From: Anaerolineaceae bacterium
GTDB taxonomy: Bacteria; Chloroflexota; Anaerolineae; Anaerolineales; Villigracilaceae
Assembly: GCA_009885445.1 (NCBI GenBank)
Contig: VFKQ01000392.1
Coordinates: 1-12,980, forward strand
DNA: 12,980 bases
Reading direction: 5' to 3'
This document shows positions 1-5,703 of this stretch, piece by piece. The position numbers and the translations under genes were made by a program. The notes below the pieces were generated by a model. That model saw nothing but the letters and a program-made list of their open reading frames with translations, made no database searches and was not told the DNA's origin. The stretch's first letter is position 1; every line of letters begins with the position of its first letter.

Positions 1-124
1 CGTGCATCAGGCCGGGGACAATTTCGTCGTCTTTGGCGTTTTTGTAGAATTCGACTCCCTGCACGAGGGAGGAGGCGCAGTTGCCAATTCCAATAATGGC
101 AACGCGGACTTTTTTGCTGGGCAT
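1..124 (-). CDS. ino1: Inositol-3-phosphate synthase, N-terminal fragment (cut by window edge)
   Basis: The reverse strand from 124 reads an open frame of 41 codons beginning MPSKKVRVAIIGIGNCASSL, followed by a stretch ending VPGLMH. This matches the N-terminus of actinobacterial-type myo-inositol-1-phosphate synthase, where GxGNCASSLVQG is the start of the NAD-binding Rossmann fold. The enzyme isomerises glucose-6-phosphate to inositol-3-phosphate, using NAD as an internal redox cofactor; the product feeds inositol phospholipids or inositol-based solutes. A good ribosome binding site, AAGGAG at 131-136 on the reverse strand, lies 6 nt before the ATG and fixes the start. The rest of the gene lies outside the window. 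It is divergent from the histidine kinase gene, and a long imperfect inverted repeat separates the two. Family assignment is strong for such a short piece because the motif is distinctive; catalytic residues cannot be seen. Confidence 0.87.
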   Translation of the reverse strand, partial: MPSKKVRVAIIGIGNCASSLVQGVEFYKNAKDDEIVPGLMH

Positions 125-130
125 GAATGT

Positions 131-136
131 CTCCTT
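131..136 (-). promoter_or_regulatory. Shine-Dalgarno site of ino1
   Basis: AAGGAG on the reverse strand, 6 nt from the ATG at 124-122. It is one of the few strong ribosome binding sites in the window and decides the ino1 start. Confidence 0.75.
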
Positions 137-182
137 GAATTTGGATGGATGATGGTAGGCGTTCGCTTTATAAAAAACCACT

Positions 183-272
183 AAACACGAAGGGCACAAA
201 GTACACTAAGGGAGCAAGGCTTAATCGTGTTTCGTTCTTTTCTCCTTCGTGACCTTTGTGTACTTTGTGTTT
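183..272. repeat. Inverted element of 9-bp CACNAAGNN units, copy 1
   Basis: The left arm (186-212) holds three tandem 9-mers: CACGAAGGG, CACAAAGTA, CACTAAGGG. The right arm (243-269), read on the reverse strand, holds CACAAAGTA, CACAAAGGT, CACGAAGGA. The arms are bordered by AAA and TTT and separated by about 30 nt, so transcripts from either strand could fold into a long imperfect hairpin. The element fills most of the space between the divergent ino1 and histidine kinase genes. Related copies occur at 1621-1696 and 8209-8235. It looks like a dispersed intergenic repeat; its function is unknown to me. Confidence 0.8.
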
Positions 273-319
273 AAAAAGACCTTCTCCGAGATTTTGACGA
301 GAAGCCAAGTTGATGAGTC

Positions 320-346
320 TTGCCACTTCCAAGCGTAAAGTATAAT
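320..346 (+). promoter_or_regulatory. Predicted promoter of the GAF histidine kinase gene
   Basis: A perfect TATAAT lies at 341-346, and a -35-like TTGCCA lies at 320-325 with a rather short 15-nt spacer. Transcription would begin near 353, only about 6 nt before the ATG at 359. No Shine-Dalgarno sequence is present, so the message would be nearly leaderless. The position also argues against an ATG at 320, which would lie inside the promoter. Confidence 0.55.
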
Positions 347-358
347 CGCGTTGAAACC

Positions 359-1600
359 ATGAGCATACACCCGCAAAAACTTGAACGGCTGGATGAAATC
401 ATCCGCAACTTGAGCGCCACGCTGGATGTAGATGCCTTTCTGCAATCGCTGGTGGAGGCCGCCTGCGAACTGACCGGCAGTGAAGTGGCCGGCATCTTGC
501 ATTACCGTGTGGCTAGCGATCACTTGGATTTTGTGGCGGCTCCATTTTCACTGCGTGATAAATTGCTCGGGGTCAGCCTGTCGCTGAGGGGTAGCGCGGC
601 GGGCTGGGCTTTTCAAAACTCCCGTGCGCTTGCGCTGGACAGTTCTGCGGAGCAGGCCCAGCTCATGCGCGACATGGACCAGACGGGGGTTACTGCGCGT
701 TCCATACTTGCCGTGCCGCTCATGTTTCGCGGCGGGCCGCTTGGGGTGATTGAAGCCGTCAACAAAACAGGCGATGCCCATTATACCGAGGAAGACATTG
801 CCATTCTAGAGACGCTCGCCTCGCTGGCGACGCTGGTCCTGCGCGAACAGGAATTGCAAGAACGTCTGGATGCATCCTCCGGCGATGAGGCCACACTTGA
901 GCGTCTCAAGTCCGACTTTATTGCCATCACCTCCCATGAACTGCGCACGCCACTCGGCTTGATTCTCGGTCACGCCACTTTTTTGCGTGAAACGGCCGGC
1001 GAGGATTTGCACGAGCAGTTGGATGTTGTCATTCGTCATGCCACACGCCTGAAGGAAATTGTTGAGAGTCTTTCGAGTGTGAACAATTATGAAATTGGCG
1101 CGGCGCGTGTGCGCCAGCATTTGGTTTCGATGACGAACGTGGTGCGTGAAGTCACTCAGTCTTTTCAAGAACAGGCCCAGCGCAAAGGCGTCCGCTTGAA
1201 TGCGCAGGGGGGGGCCGACCCGCTGGCAGTGGAGGGCGAGGCGGGCAAGATCTCGCTCGCGCTGGCCAATCTGATTCATAACGCAATTATCTTCACCGAG
1301 GCGGGCGGCGAAGTCAAAGTCTCTGCCGAAGTGGCCGCGCGCGGGTTTGTGAAAGTTTCTGTGGCCGATAGCGGCATTGGCATTCCCGCGCAGGATGTGG
1401 CGCGCGTCTTCGATCGCTTCTTTCAAGTAGACTCGCACCTCACCCGCAAACAGGGCGGCATGGGTCTGGGTCTCTCGGTGGCCAAGGCCATGATCGAAAT
1501 GCACGGCGGGCGCATCGCAGTGGAAAGCGTGGAAGGTAAAGGCACCACCGTTAGTTTTCTTCTGCCCGTTGAAAGCGGCGCGACGAAAGCGTTTTTGTAA
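359..1600 (+). CDS. GAF-domain sensor histidine kinase (soluble, orphan)
   Basis: This is a 413-residue cytoplasmic sensor kinase without membrane segments. Residues about 8-165 form a GAF domain, ending in a helix that leads into the dimerisation helices. The HisKA motif is SHELRTPL, with His193 as the likely phosphoacceptor. The ATPase domain shows an N box at 301-313 (N304, N308), a G1 box DSGIGI at 337-342, an F box VFDRFF at 350-355 and a G2 box GMGLGL at 367-372. The N box has Ile311 where Lys is usual, so nucleotide contacts may differ slightly. An in-frame ATG at 320 would add 13 residues, but it lies within the predicted -35/-10 region, so 359 is preferred. No response regulator gene is adjacent; the downstream genes are a sugar kinase and a peptidase. 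The signal sensed is unknown: GAF domains bind small ligands, haem, flavin or cyclic nucleotides, and the sequence does not say which. Confidence 0.9.
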   Translation: MSIHPQKLERLDEIIRNLSATLDVDAFLQSLVEAACELTGSEVAGILHYRVASDHLDFVAAPFSLRDKLLGVSLSLRGSAAGWAFQNSRALALDSSAEQAQLMRDMDQTGVTARSILAVPLMFRGGPLGVIEAVNKTGDAHYTEEDIAILETLASLATLVLREQELQERLDASSGDEATLERLKSDFIAITSHELRTPLGLILGHATFLRETAGEDLHEQLDVVIRHATRLKEIVESLSSVNNYEIGAARVRQHLVSMTNVVREVTQSFQEQAQRKGVRLNAQGGADPLAVEGEAGKISLALANLIHNAIIFTEAGGEVKVSAEVAARGFVKVSVADSGIGIPAQDVARVFDRFFQVDSHLTRKQGGMGLGLSVAKAMIEMHGGRIAVESVEGKGTTVSFLLPVESGATKAFL

Positions 1601-1620
1601 TTTTTTTTAAAACACTTTAA

Positions 1621-1696
1621 AACACAAAGTACACGAAGGTCACTAAGGAAAGCAATACCGATTTTTTACTTTGTGTACTTCGTGCCCTTTGTGTTT
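1621..1696. repeat. Inverted element of 9-bp CACNAAGNN units, copy 2
   Basis: The left arm (1623-1649) reads CACAAAGTA, CACGAAGGT, CACTAAGGA. The right arm (1667-1693), on the reverse strand, reads CACAAAGGG, CACGAAGTA, CACAAAGTA. The loop is about 17 nt. The architecture is the same as copy 1, with three units per arm. It occupies the gap between the histidine kinase stop (1600) and the PfkB start (1709), so readthrough RNA would carry a large hairpin just before the PfkB start codon. Confidence 0.82.
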
Positions 1697-1708
1697 GAGT
1701 ATTAAAAA

Positions 1709-2713
1709 ATGCCTCCCTCTCACATCTTCATCGGCAGACTGACGCGCGACTACACCCTCTTTCCGCTCGGCCAACCCAGGCTGGATTCAGCGGGCGGCGC
1801 GCCGCTCCACGCTTCGGGCGGGTTAGCCGTTTGGGGAGACTCCTCGCCCGGGTTGGTGGCCCGCGCCGGCGCGGACTATCCGCGTGAGTGGCTGAAAGAT
1901 TTCGCCGCGCGCGGTTTCGACACAGCGGGGATTCGCATTTTGCCCGACGCGCTCGACCAGCGCAATTTCCTTTCGTACTCAGAATCATTTGAATTGACTC
2001 GCATGAATCCGGTGGCGCAATTTTCGCGCCTGGGTTTTTCGTTCCCAAAAGCATTGTTGGGCTATCATGCACAAGCAGAGACTTTGCCCGCCCTGGCCCC
2101 GCCCGCAAAAATTTCGCCCGCGCTCGCCGACATTCCCGCCGACTATCTTAACGCTGGCGCCTTCCATATTTGTCCGCTTGAGTTAAGCGCGCAATTGCAA
2201 TTTGCCGACACCCTGCGCGGCGTGGTGCGCACGCTGACGCTGGACCCGGCATCCGCGAGCATGTCGCCGCTCGCGCTGAAGGAACTGCGCGGATTGCTCA
2301 ATGGCGTGACAGCCTTCCTGCCCTCACTGGAGGAAATCTCCGCGCTGTATTGGGGTCAGACCCGCGACCCGTGGGAAATGGCCGCGGCCGTCGGCGCGTT
2401 TGGTTGCGAATACGTGGTCATCAAATGCGGGCCGCGCGGACAGTTGTTGTACGACGCTGTGTCGAAACGGCGCTGGGAGATTCCCGCTTACCCCGCGCGA
2501 GTCGTCGATCCCACCGGCGCAGGTGACGCTTTTTGCGGCGGCTTTCTGGCGGGTTATCAAAAAGATCACGACCCGCTCGAAGGCGCATTGTACGGAAACA
2601 TTTCTGCGTCACTGGCCATTGAGAGCGTCGGCCCATTTGCCGCAGTGGAGGCCATGCCGGGTTTGGCGCAGGCGCGCTTGAATGCGTTGCGCGAAATGGT
2701 GAGAGAGATATAA
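1709..2713 (+). CDS. PfkB/ribokinase-family carbohydrate kinase
   Basis: The protein has 334 residues, a normal length for the ribokinase-like family, which transfers phosphate from ATP to a sugar or related hydroxyl compound in the cytoplasm. The family's second signature is clear near the C-terminus: DPTGAGDAFCGGF at 267-279, with Asp273 of GAGD as the catalytic base and the preceding glycines forming the anion hole. A Gly-Gly pair near residue 29 and a SGG near 37 fit the N-terminal substrate side, but this half is divergent and the substrate cannot be named. No Shine-Dalgarno sequence precedes the ATG: the upstream bases are AT-rich and directly follow the inverted repeat, so translation may be weak or depend on RNA structure. 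A role in inositol or sugar phosphate metabolism near ino1 is possible but is only context. The stop codon leads directly into a heptamer array that carries the start of the next gene. Confidence 0.85.
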   Translation: MPPSHIFIGRLTRDYTLFPLGQPRLDSAGGAPLHASGGLAVWGDSSPGLVARAGADYPREWLKDFAARGFDTAGIRILPDALDQRNFLSYSESFELTRMNPVAQFSRLGFSFPKALLGYHAQAETLPALAPPAKISPALADIPADYLNAGAFHICPLELSAQLQFADTLRGVVRTLTLDPASASMSPLALKELRGLLNGVTAFLPSLEEISALYWGQTRDPWEMAAAVGAFGCEYVVIKCGPRGQLLYDAVSKRRWEIPAYPARVVDPTGAGDAFCGGFLAGYQKDHDPLEGALYGNISASLAIESVGPFAAVEAMPGLAQARLNALREMVREI

Positions 2714-2785
2714 AAGATGAAAGATGAAAGATGAAAGATGAAAGATGAAAGATGAAAGATGAAAGATGAAAGATGAAAGATGAAA
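2713..2785 (+). repeat. Ten tandem AAAGATG heptamers at the peptidase start
   Basis: There are ten perfect copies of AAAGATG from 2713 to 2782, plus a partial AAA. The array starts at the last base of the PfkB stop codon and supplies the ATG of the M20 peptidase at 2773. Every copy contains an ATG. Any of them inside the array reads M-K-D-E-R and then TGA, and that TGA overlaps the ATG two copies further on as ATGA. The only ATG that opens the peptidase frame is in copy 9; copy 10 reads M-K-stop. A perfect 7-bp array of this length is a likely site of slipped-strand length change. Confidence 0.95.
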
Positions 2786-3885
2786 TAGATTTGGGGAGTC
2801 GTGTGCTGGAGTTGGCGATTGCGATTCAGCAGATTCCTGCGCCGACGTTTGACGAAGCGAAGCGCGCCGAATTTGTGCGCGGACTGTTCGAGTCTGAGGG
2901 TCTCAGCGATGTGCGCGTGGACGAAGTTGGCAATGTGTATGCCCGCCTGCGCGGACGCGACTCGGCTCGTCCGCCGCTGGTGGTCAGCGCGCATCTCGAC
3001 ACGGTCTTCTCTGCCGAAACGAATCTGAGCACCACGCGCGATGGTCGCTGGGTGTATGGCCCCGGGTTGGGCGACAACTCTTTGGGCGTGGCGGCATTGT
3101 TGGGTTTGGTTTGGTCGTTGCGCGAAAGTGGGGCACTCCTCGCGGGCGATGTGTGGCTGGTGGCCAATGTGGGCGAGGAGGGACTGGGTGACTTGCGCGG
3201 AATGAAAGCGGTGGTGAATCACTTTGGCGCGCAAGTGTGCGCTTATTTAATTGTTGAGGGCGCGGCCTTCGGAAAAATTTATCACCGCGCGGTGGGCGTG
3301 CATCGTTATCGCATCAGCGTCAAAACAGCGGGCGGACATGCCTGGTCAGATTATGGCGCGCCATCGGCAATTCACGAGTTGACTATGTTGACGGCGCAGA
3401 TCGCTTCGTTGAAGTTGTCCGCTTCGCCGCGCACCACGTTAAACGTTGGCCGCATCGAAGGCGGGACGGGCGTCAATGTGCTGGCCGCGCACGCTTCGCT
3501 GGAGTTGGACATGCGCTCGGAGTCGAGTCAATCGTTGGTTGAATTGGTCTCAGCGGTGGATGGGCTGATCGAAGGCGTAACCCGCCCAGGGGTGGAGGCG
3601 ACCGCCGAGACAATTGGTCAGCGCGGCGGAGGCATGATTCCCGCCGAGCATGCGCTGGTTAAGTTGGCTGAGTCCTGTTTGCGCGAAGTGGGCGTTGAGC
3701 CAAAATTAATCGCCGGCTCCACTGATGCGAATGTGCCGCTCAGTCGCGGTTATCCCGCCATCGTAATGGGCATCACCACTGGTGGCGCGGCGCACACGCC
3801 AAACGAATTTATTGAGATTGAGTCGTTGGGGAAGGGGATGAGGTCAGTGGCGAAGTGGGTGGAGGCAGTCATCAGTAACCAGTAA
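2773..3885 (+). CDS. M20-family zinc metallopeptidase (aminopeptidase/deacylase-like)
   Basis: The protein has 370 residues, the usual M20 length. It shows the two-metal centre: His74 and the activating Asp76 in SAHLDT, bridging Asp101 in GLGDNS, general base and ligand Glu135/Glu136 in GEEGLGD, Glu162 in VEG, and a C-terminal His341 in AAHTPNEF. Residues about 175-285 form the lid/dimerisation domain, with GGHAWSDYG. The family hydrolyses peptide or N-acyl-amide bonds of small substrates in the cytoplasm. The overall pattern is closer to the PepT-like 'M20/M25/M40' group than to carboxypeptidase G2, but substrate is not determinable. No signal peptide is seen. The start at 2773 is the only ATG in the repeat array that stays open; the first residues (MKDE) come from repeat DNA. 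The last six residues (AVISNQ) and the stop come from a second heptamer array, so both ends of the gene are made of short tandem repeats. Confidence 0.88.
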   Translation: MKDEIDLGSRVLELAIAIQQIPAPTFDEAKRAEFVRGLFESEGLSDVRVDEVGNVYARLRGRDSARPPLVVSAHLDTVFSAETNLSTTRDGRWVYGPGLGDNSLGVAALLGLVWSLRESGALLAGDVWLVANVGEEGLGDLRGMKAVVNHFGAQVCAYLIVEGAAFGKIYHRAVGVHRYRISVKTAGGHAWSDYGAPSAIHELTMLTAQIASLKLSASPRTTLNVGRIEGGTGVNVLAAHASLELDMRSESSQSLVELVSAVDGLIEGVTRPGVEATAETIGQRGGGMIPAEHALVKLAESCLREVGVEPKLIAGSTDANVPLSRGYPAIVMGITTGGAAHTPNEFIEIESLGKGMRSVAKWVEAVISNQ

Positions 3886-3910
3886 CCAGTGATCAGTAGT
3901 CAGTTACCAG
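3866..3910 (+). repeat. Six tandem CAGTNNY heptamers forming the peptidase 3' end
   Basis: Units from 3866 are CAGTCAT, CAGTAAC, CAGTAAC, CAGTGAT, CAGTAGT and CAGTTAC, then CAG. The array encodes the last residues of the M20 peptidase and its TAA stop (3883-3885), and continues past it. It is less uniform than the AAAGATG array, which suggests an older or differently maintained repeat. A related CAGTAGT occurs inverted near 3964-3970. Confidence 0.85.
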
Positions 3911-3921
3911 CGGCGGGAATC

Positions 3922-3945
3922 AAAAAAGCGCGACGCCATTCGCGC
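3922..3945 (-). terminator. Rho-independent terminator of the cyclase operon
   Basis: On the reverse strand, GCGCGA and TCGCGC form a perfect 6-bp GC-rich stem around a 6-nt loop, followed at once by six T residues (AAAAAA at 3922-3927 on the plus strand). It lies 33 nt after the cyclase stop codon. No T-run follows on the plus strand, so it should not serve the peptidase gene. Confidence 0.8.
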
Positions 3946-3978
3946 CACGCCTTTCACCATTCACTACTGTCTGTTCTC

Positions 3979-5694
3979 TTATTTCAACCCCAACACCTCA
4001 AACACCTCCAGCGGATCGGCTTTGCCTTTCACGGGCATGGCTGTCAGCGGGTTTACGTTGATTTCTTTTTTGACGCGCTCATAGGCGGCGCGGCTGATGA
4101 CGATCTGATTCTTCTGCGAGTTTTCCTGAATGCGTTTGGCCGTGTTGACGGTGTCACCGATGGCCGTATATTCGATGCGCTTTTCGGTGCCGATCAAACC
4201 GAGCACTGCTTCGCCGTAATGGATGCCCACGCCGAAGGCCAGATGCGCCTCGGGCGGCAGTTCTTTGTAGAGGGCCTCCACCGACGCGCGCAGGGTCAGC
4301 GCGGTTTTCACGGCGCGCAGGGTGTGATCTTTTTGCGGGATGGGGGCGTTGTACCAGGCCATGATGGCGTCGCCCATGAACTTGTCAATCGTGCCTTCTT
4401 CCGACAGCACCGCTTCGGCCATGCGCGCCAGATAACGGTTGAGAATCTGAACCAGTTTTTCTGGCGAGGATTGTTTTTCGGCGAAGCTGGTGAAGCCGCG
4501 CACATCTGCGAACAGGGCCGTGATCTCGCCACGCTTGCCGCCCAATTGCAAACTATCCGGGTTGAGTTGCTCAATCACCGCCGGCGAGACCATGCGCTCG
4601 AAGAGACGGCGTTGCGCTTCGAGTTTTTTACGCTCGGTCAAATCGTCGAGCACGATGGCCACGCCTTGCGTTTTTTGCGCCGCGTCTTTGAGCGGGGACA
4701 GGTTGAAGCGCCAGTCCACGTTGCCGCGCGCCGATAAGTTGTGGCTGAGTTCCAGGTCCACGACTAGTGTATCTTTCTGGCGGACTTCTGCCATGTGCGG
4801 CGTAATGTCTTTTGAAACGGAGGCCAGCACATCGTCGAGGTTGCGACCGACGATTTCGAGCATGGTCTGCCCGAGGATTTTTTCGGCGGCGCGGTTGGCC
4901 AGAGTCACCTGGTCGGTGAAGTTGGTGGTGATCACGCCGCTGGTGATGGAGGCGAAAATATTATCCATCAAATTTTTGAGGCCGGTCACTTCGGCGAGTG
5001 TGTGTTTGAGTGAGGTGAACAGTCGCGCGTTTTCGATGGCCACGGCGGCTTGATTCGAGAAAGCCACCAGTAGGTCGCGTTCGTTGTCTTGGAAAATCCC
5101 CGAGCGAATGCGATTGTCGGCGTAGAGCACGCCAATGAGATCGTTTTTCACTTTCAGCGGCACACACAAAATGGAGCGCAGATTGTAGGCGACGATGCTT
5201 TCCTGCCCGCTCAGGCGCGGGTCTTCTTGCGCGTTGGTGGTCACAATCGCTTCGCCGCTGTCGATCACTTTTTGAATCACCGTGCGGCTGACCGCGCTCT
5301 CAGATGAGTTAATCGATTCTTGTTCCCAGTTGCGCGCGGTGCGGCTGACCATCTGTCCGCTTTCATCGCGCAACATGAGGAAGCCGCGCTCGGCCTTTGT
5401 CAGGCGCACGATGGTATCCATAACGATGCGCAACACTTCGTCCAGGTCGAGCGACGAATTAACCACCTGTCCGATTTCGGCCAGTGACGAGAGTTGGCTA
5501 TATTGCGCCTCCATGCCGGCCACGGCTCGCGTCAGGCGGTCTATGTTGCTTTCGCTTTGCGAGAGTCCCTCGAGCGTGCCCGACGGGAATTCAAAACGCG
5601 TCGCTTGCAACGTGGTACGCGTTTTGATGATGGCTTGTTTCAGCAAGGAAAGTTGTTCGGTGGCTTTGATGGTTTTGGTAAGTTCTTGGCTCAT
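3979..5694 (-). CDS. GAF-PAS class III adenylate cyclase
   Basis: This is a 571-residue soluble protein with four parts: an N-terminal helical stretch (1-65), a GAF domain (about 66-225), a PAS domain (about 240-355, with the LDDLTERKKLE linker typical of PAS-to-effector joints) and a class III nucleotide cyclase domain (about 385-565). Catalytic residues are all present: metal-binding Asp397 (FADVRGFT) and Asp442 (DKFMGD), purine-selecting Lys438 and Thr510 (EYTAIGD), and transition-state Asn517 and Arg521 (NTAKR). The Lys/Thr pair predicts ATP as substrate, hence cAMP, as in class IIIb enzymes; class III cyclases act as dimers. It is the second gene of an operon, starting 9 nt after the stop of the transglutaminase-like gene and lacking its own Shine-Dalgarno site, so it is probably translationally coupled. 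GAF and PAS suggest two separate inputs. No cAMP receptor is seen nearby. Confidence 0.93.
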   Translation of the reverse strand: MSQELTKTIKATEQLSLLKQAIIKTRTTLQATRFEFPSGTLEGLSQSESNIDRLTRAVAGMEAQYSQLSSLAEIGQVVNSSLDLDEVLRIVMDTIVRLTKAERGFLMLRDESGQMVSRTARNWEQESINSSESAVSRTVIQKVIDSGEAIVTTNAQEDPRLSGQESIVAYNLRSILCVPLKVKNDLIGVLYADNRIRSGIFQDNERDLLVAFSNQAAVAIENARLFTSLKHTLAEVTGLKNLMDNIFASITSGVITTNFTDQVTLANRAAEKILGQTMLEIVGRNLDDVLASVSKDITPHMAEVRQKDTLVVDLELSHNLSARGNVDWRFNLSPLKDAAQKTQGVAIVLDDLTERKKLEAQRRLFERMVSPAVIEQLNPDSLQLGGKRGEITALFADVRGFTSFAEKQSSPEKLVQILNRYLARMAEAVLSEEGTIDKFMGDAIMAWYNAPIPQKDHTLRAVKTALTLRASVEALYKELPPEAHLAFGVGIHYGEAVLGLIGTEKRIEYTAIGDTVNTAKRIQENSQKNQIVISRAAYERVKKEINVNPLTAMPVKGKADPLEVFEVLGLK

Positions 5695-5703
5695 AGTGGA
5701 GAA

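Noticed and set aside
183..272. First inverted repeat as a Rho-independent terminator
   Set aside because: It lies between divergent genes, where no terminator is needed, the arms are imperfect with a 30-nt loop, and the same structure recurs elsewhere; a dispersed repeat explains it better.
320..358. Upstream in-frame ATG adding 13 residues to the histidine kinase
   Set aside because: It falls within the predicted -35/-10 promoter, has no ribosome binding site, and adds residues (MPLPSVKYNRVET) that do not resemble the start of a GAF kinase.
806..1504. 232-codon leftward open frame inside the histidine kinase gene
   Set aside because: It overlaps the HisKA and ATPase domains on the opposite strand; it has no family signature and no ribosome binding site.
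2566..3234. 222-codon leftward open frame across the PfkB/peptidase junction
   Set aside because: It translates the heptamer array as repeated FIFHLSS units and otherwise is antisense to two well-supported genes. It is an artefact of the repeat being open in that frame.
2713..3910. Heptamer arrays as a CRISPR array or origin iterons
   Set aside because: The units are 7 bp with no spacers, there are no cas or replication genes, and the arrays lie at the ends of a metabolic gene.
3889..4737. 282-codon rightward open frame opposite the adenylate cyclase
   Set aside because: It lies wholly antisense to a cyclase with all catalytic motifs, has low-complexity His/Gly/Arg/Phe-rich composition typical of an antisense frame in GC-rich DNA, and shows no known motif.
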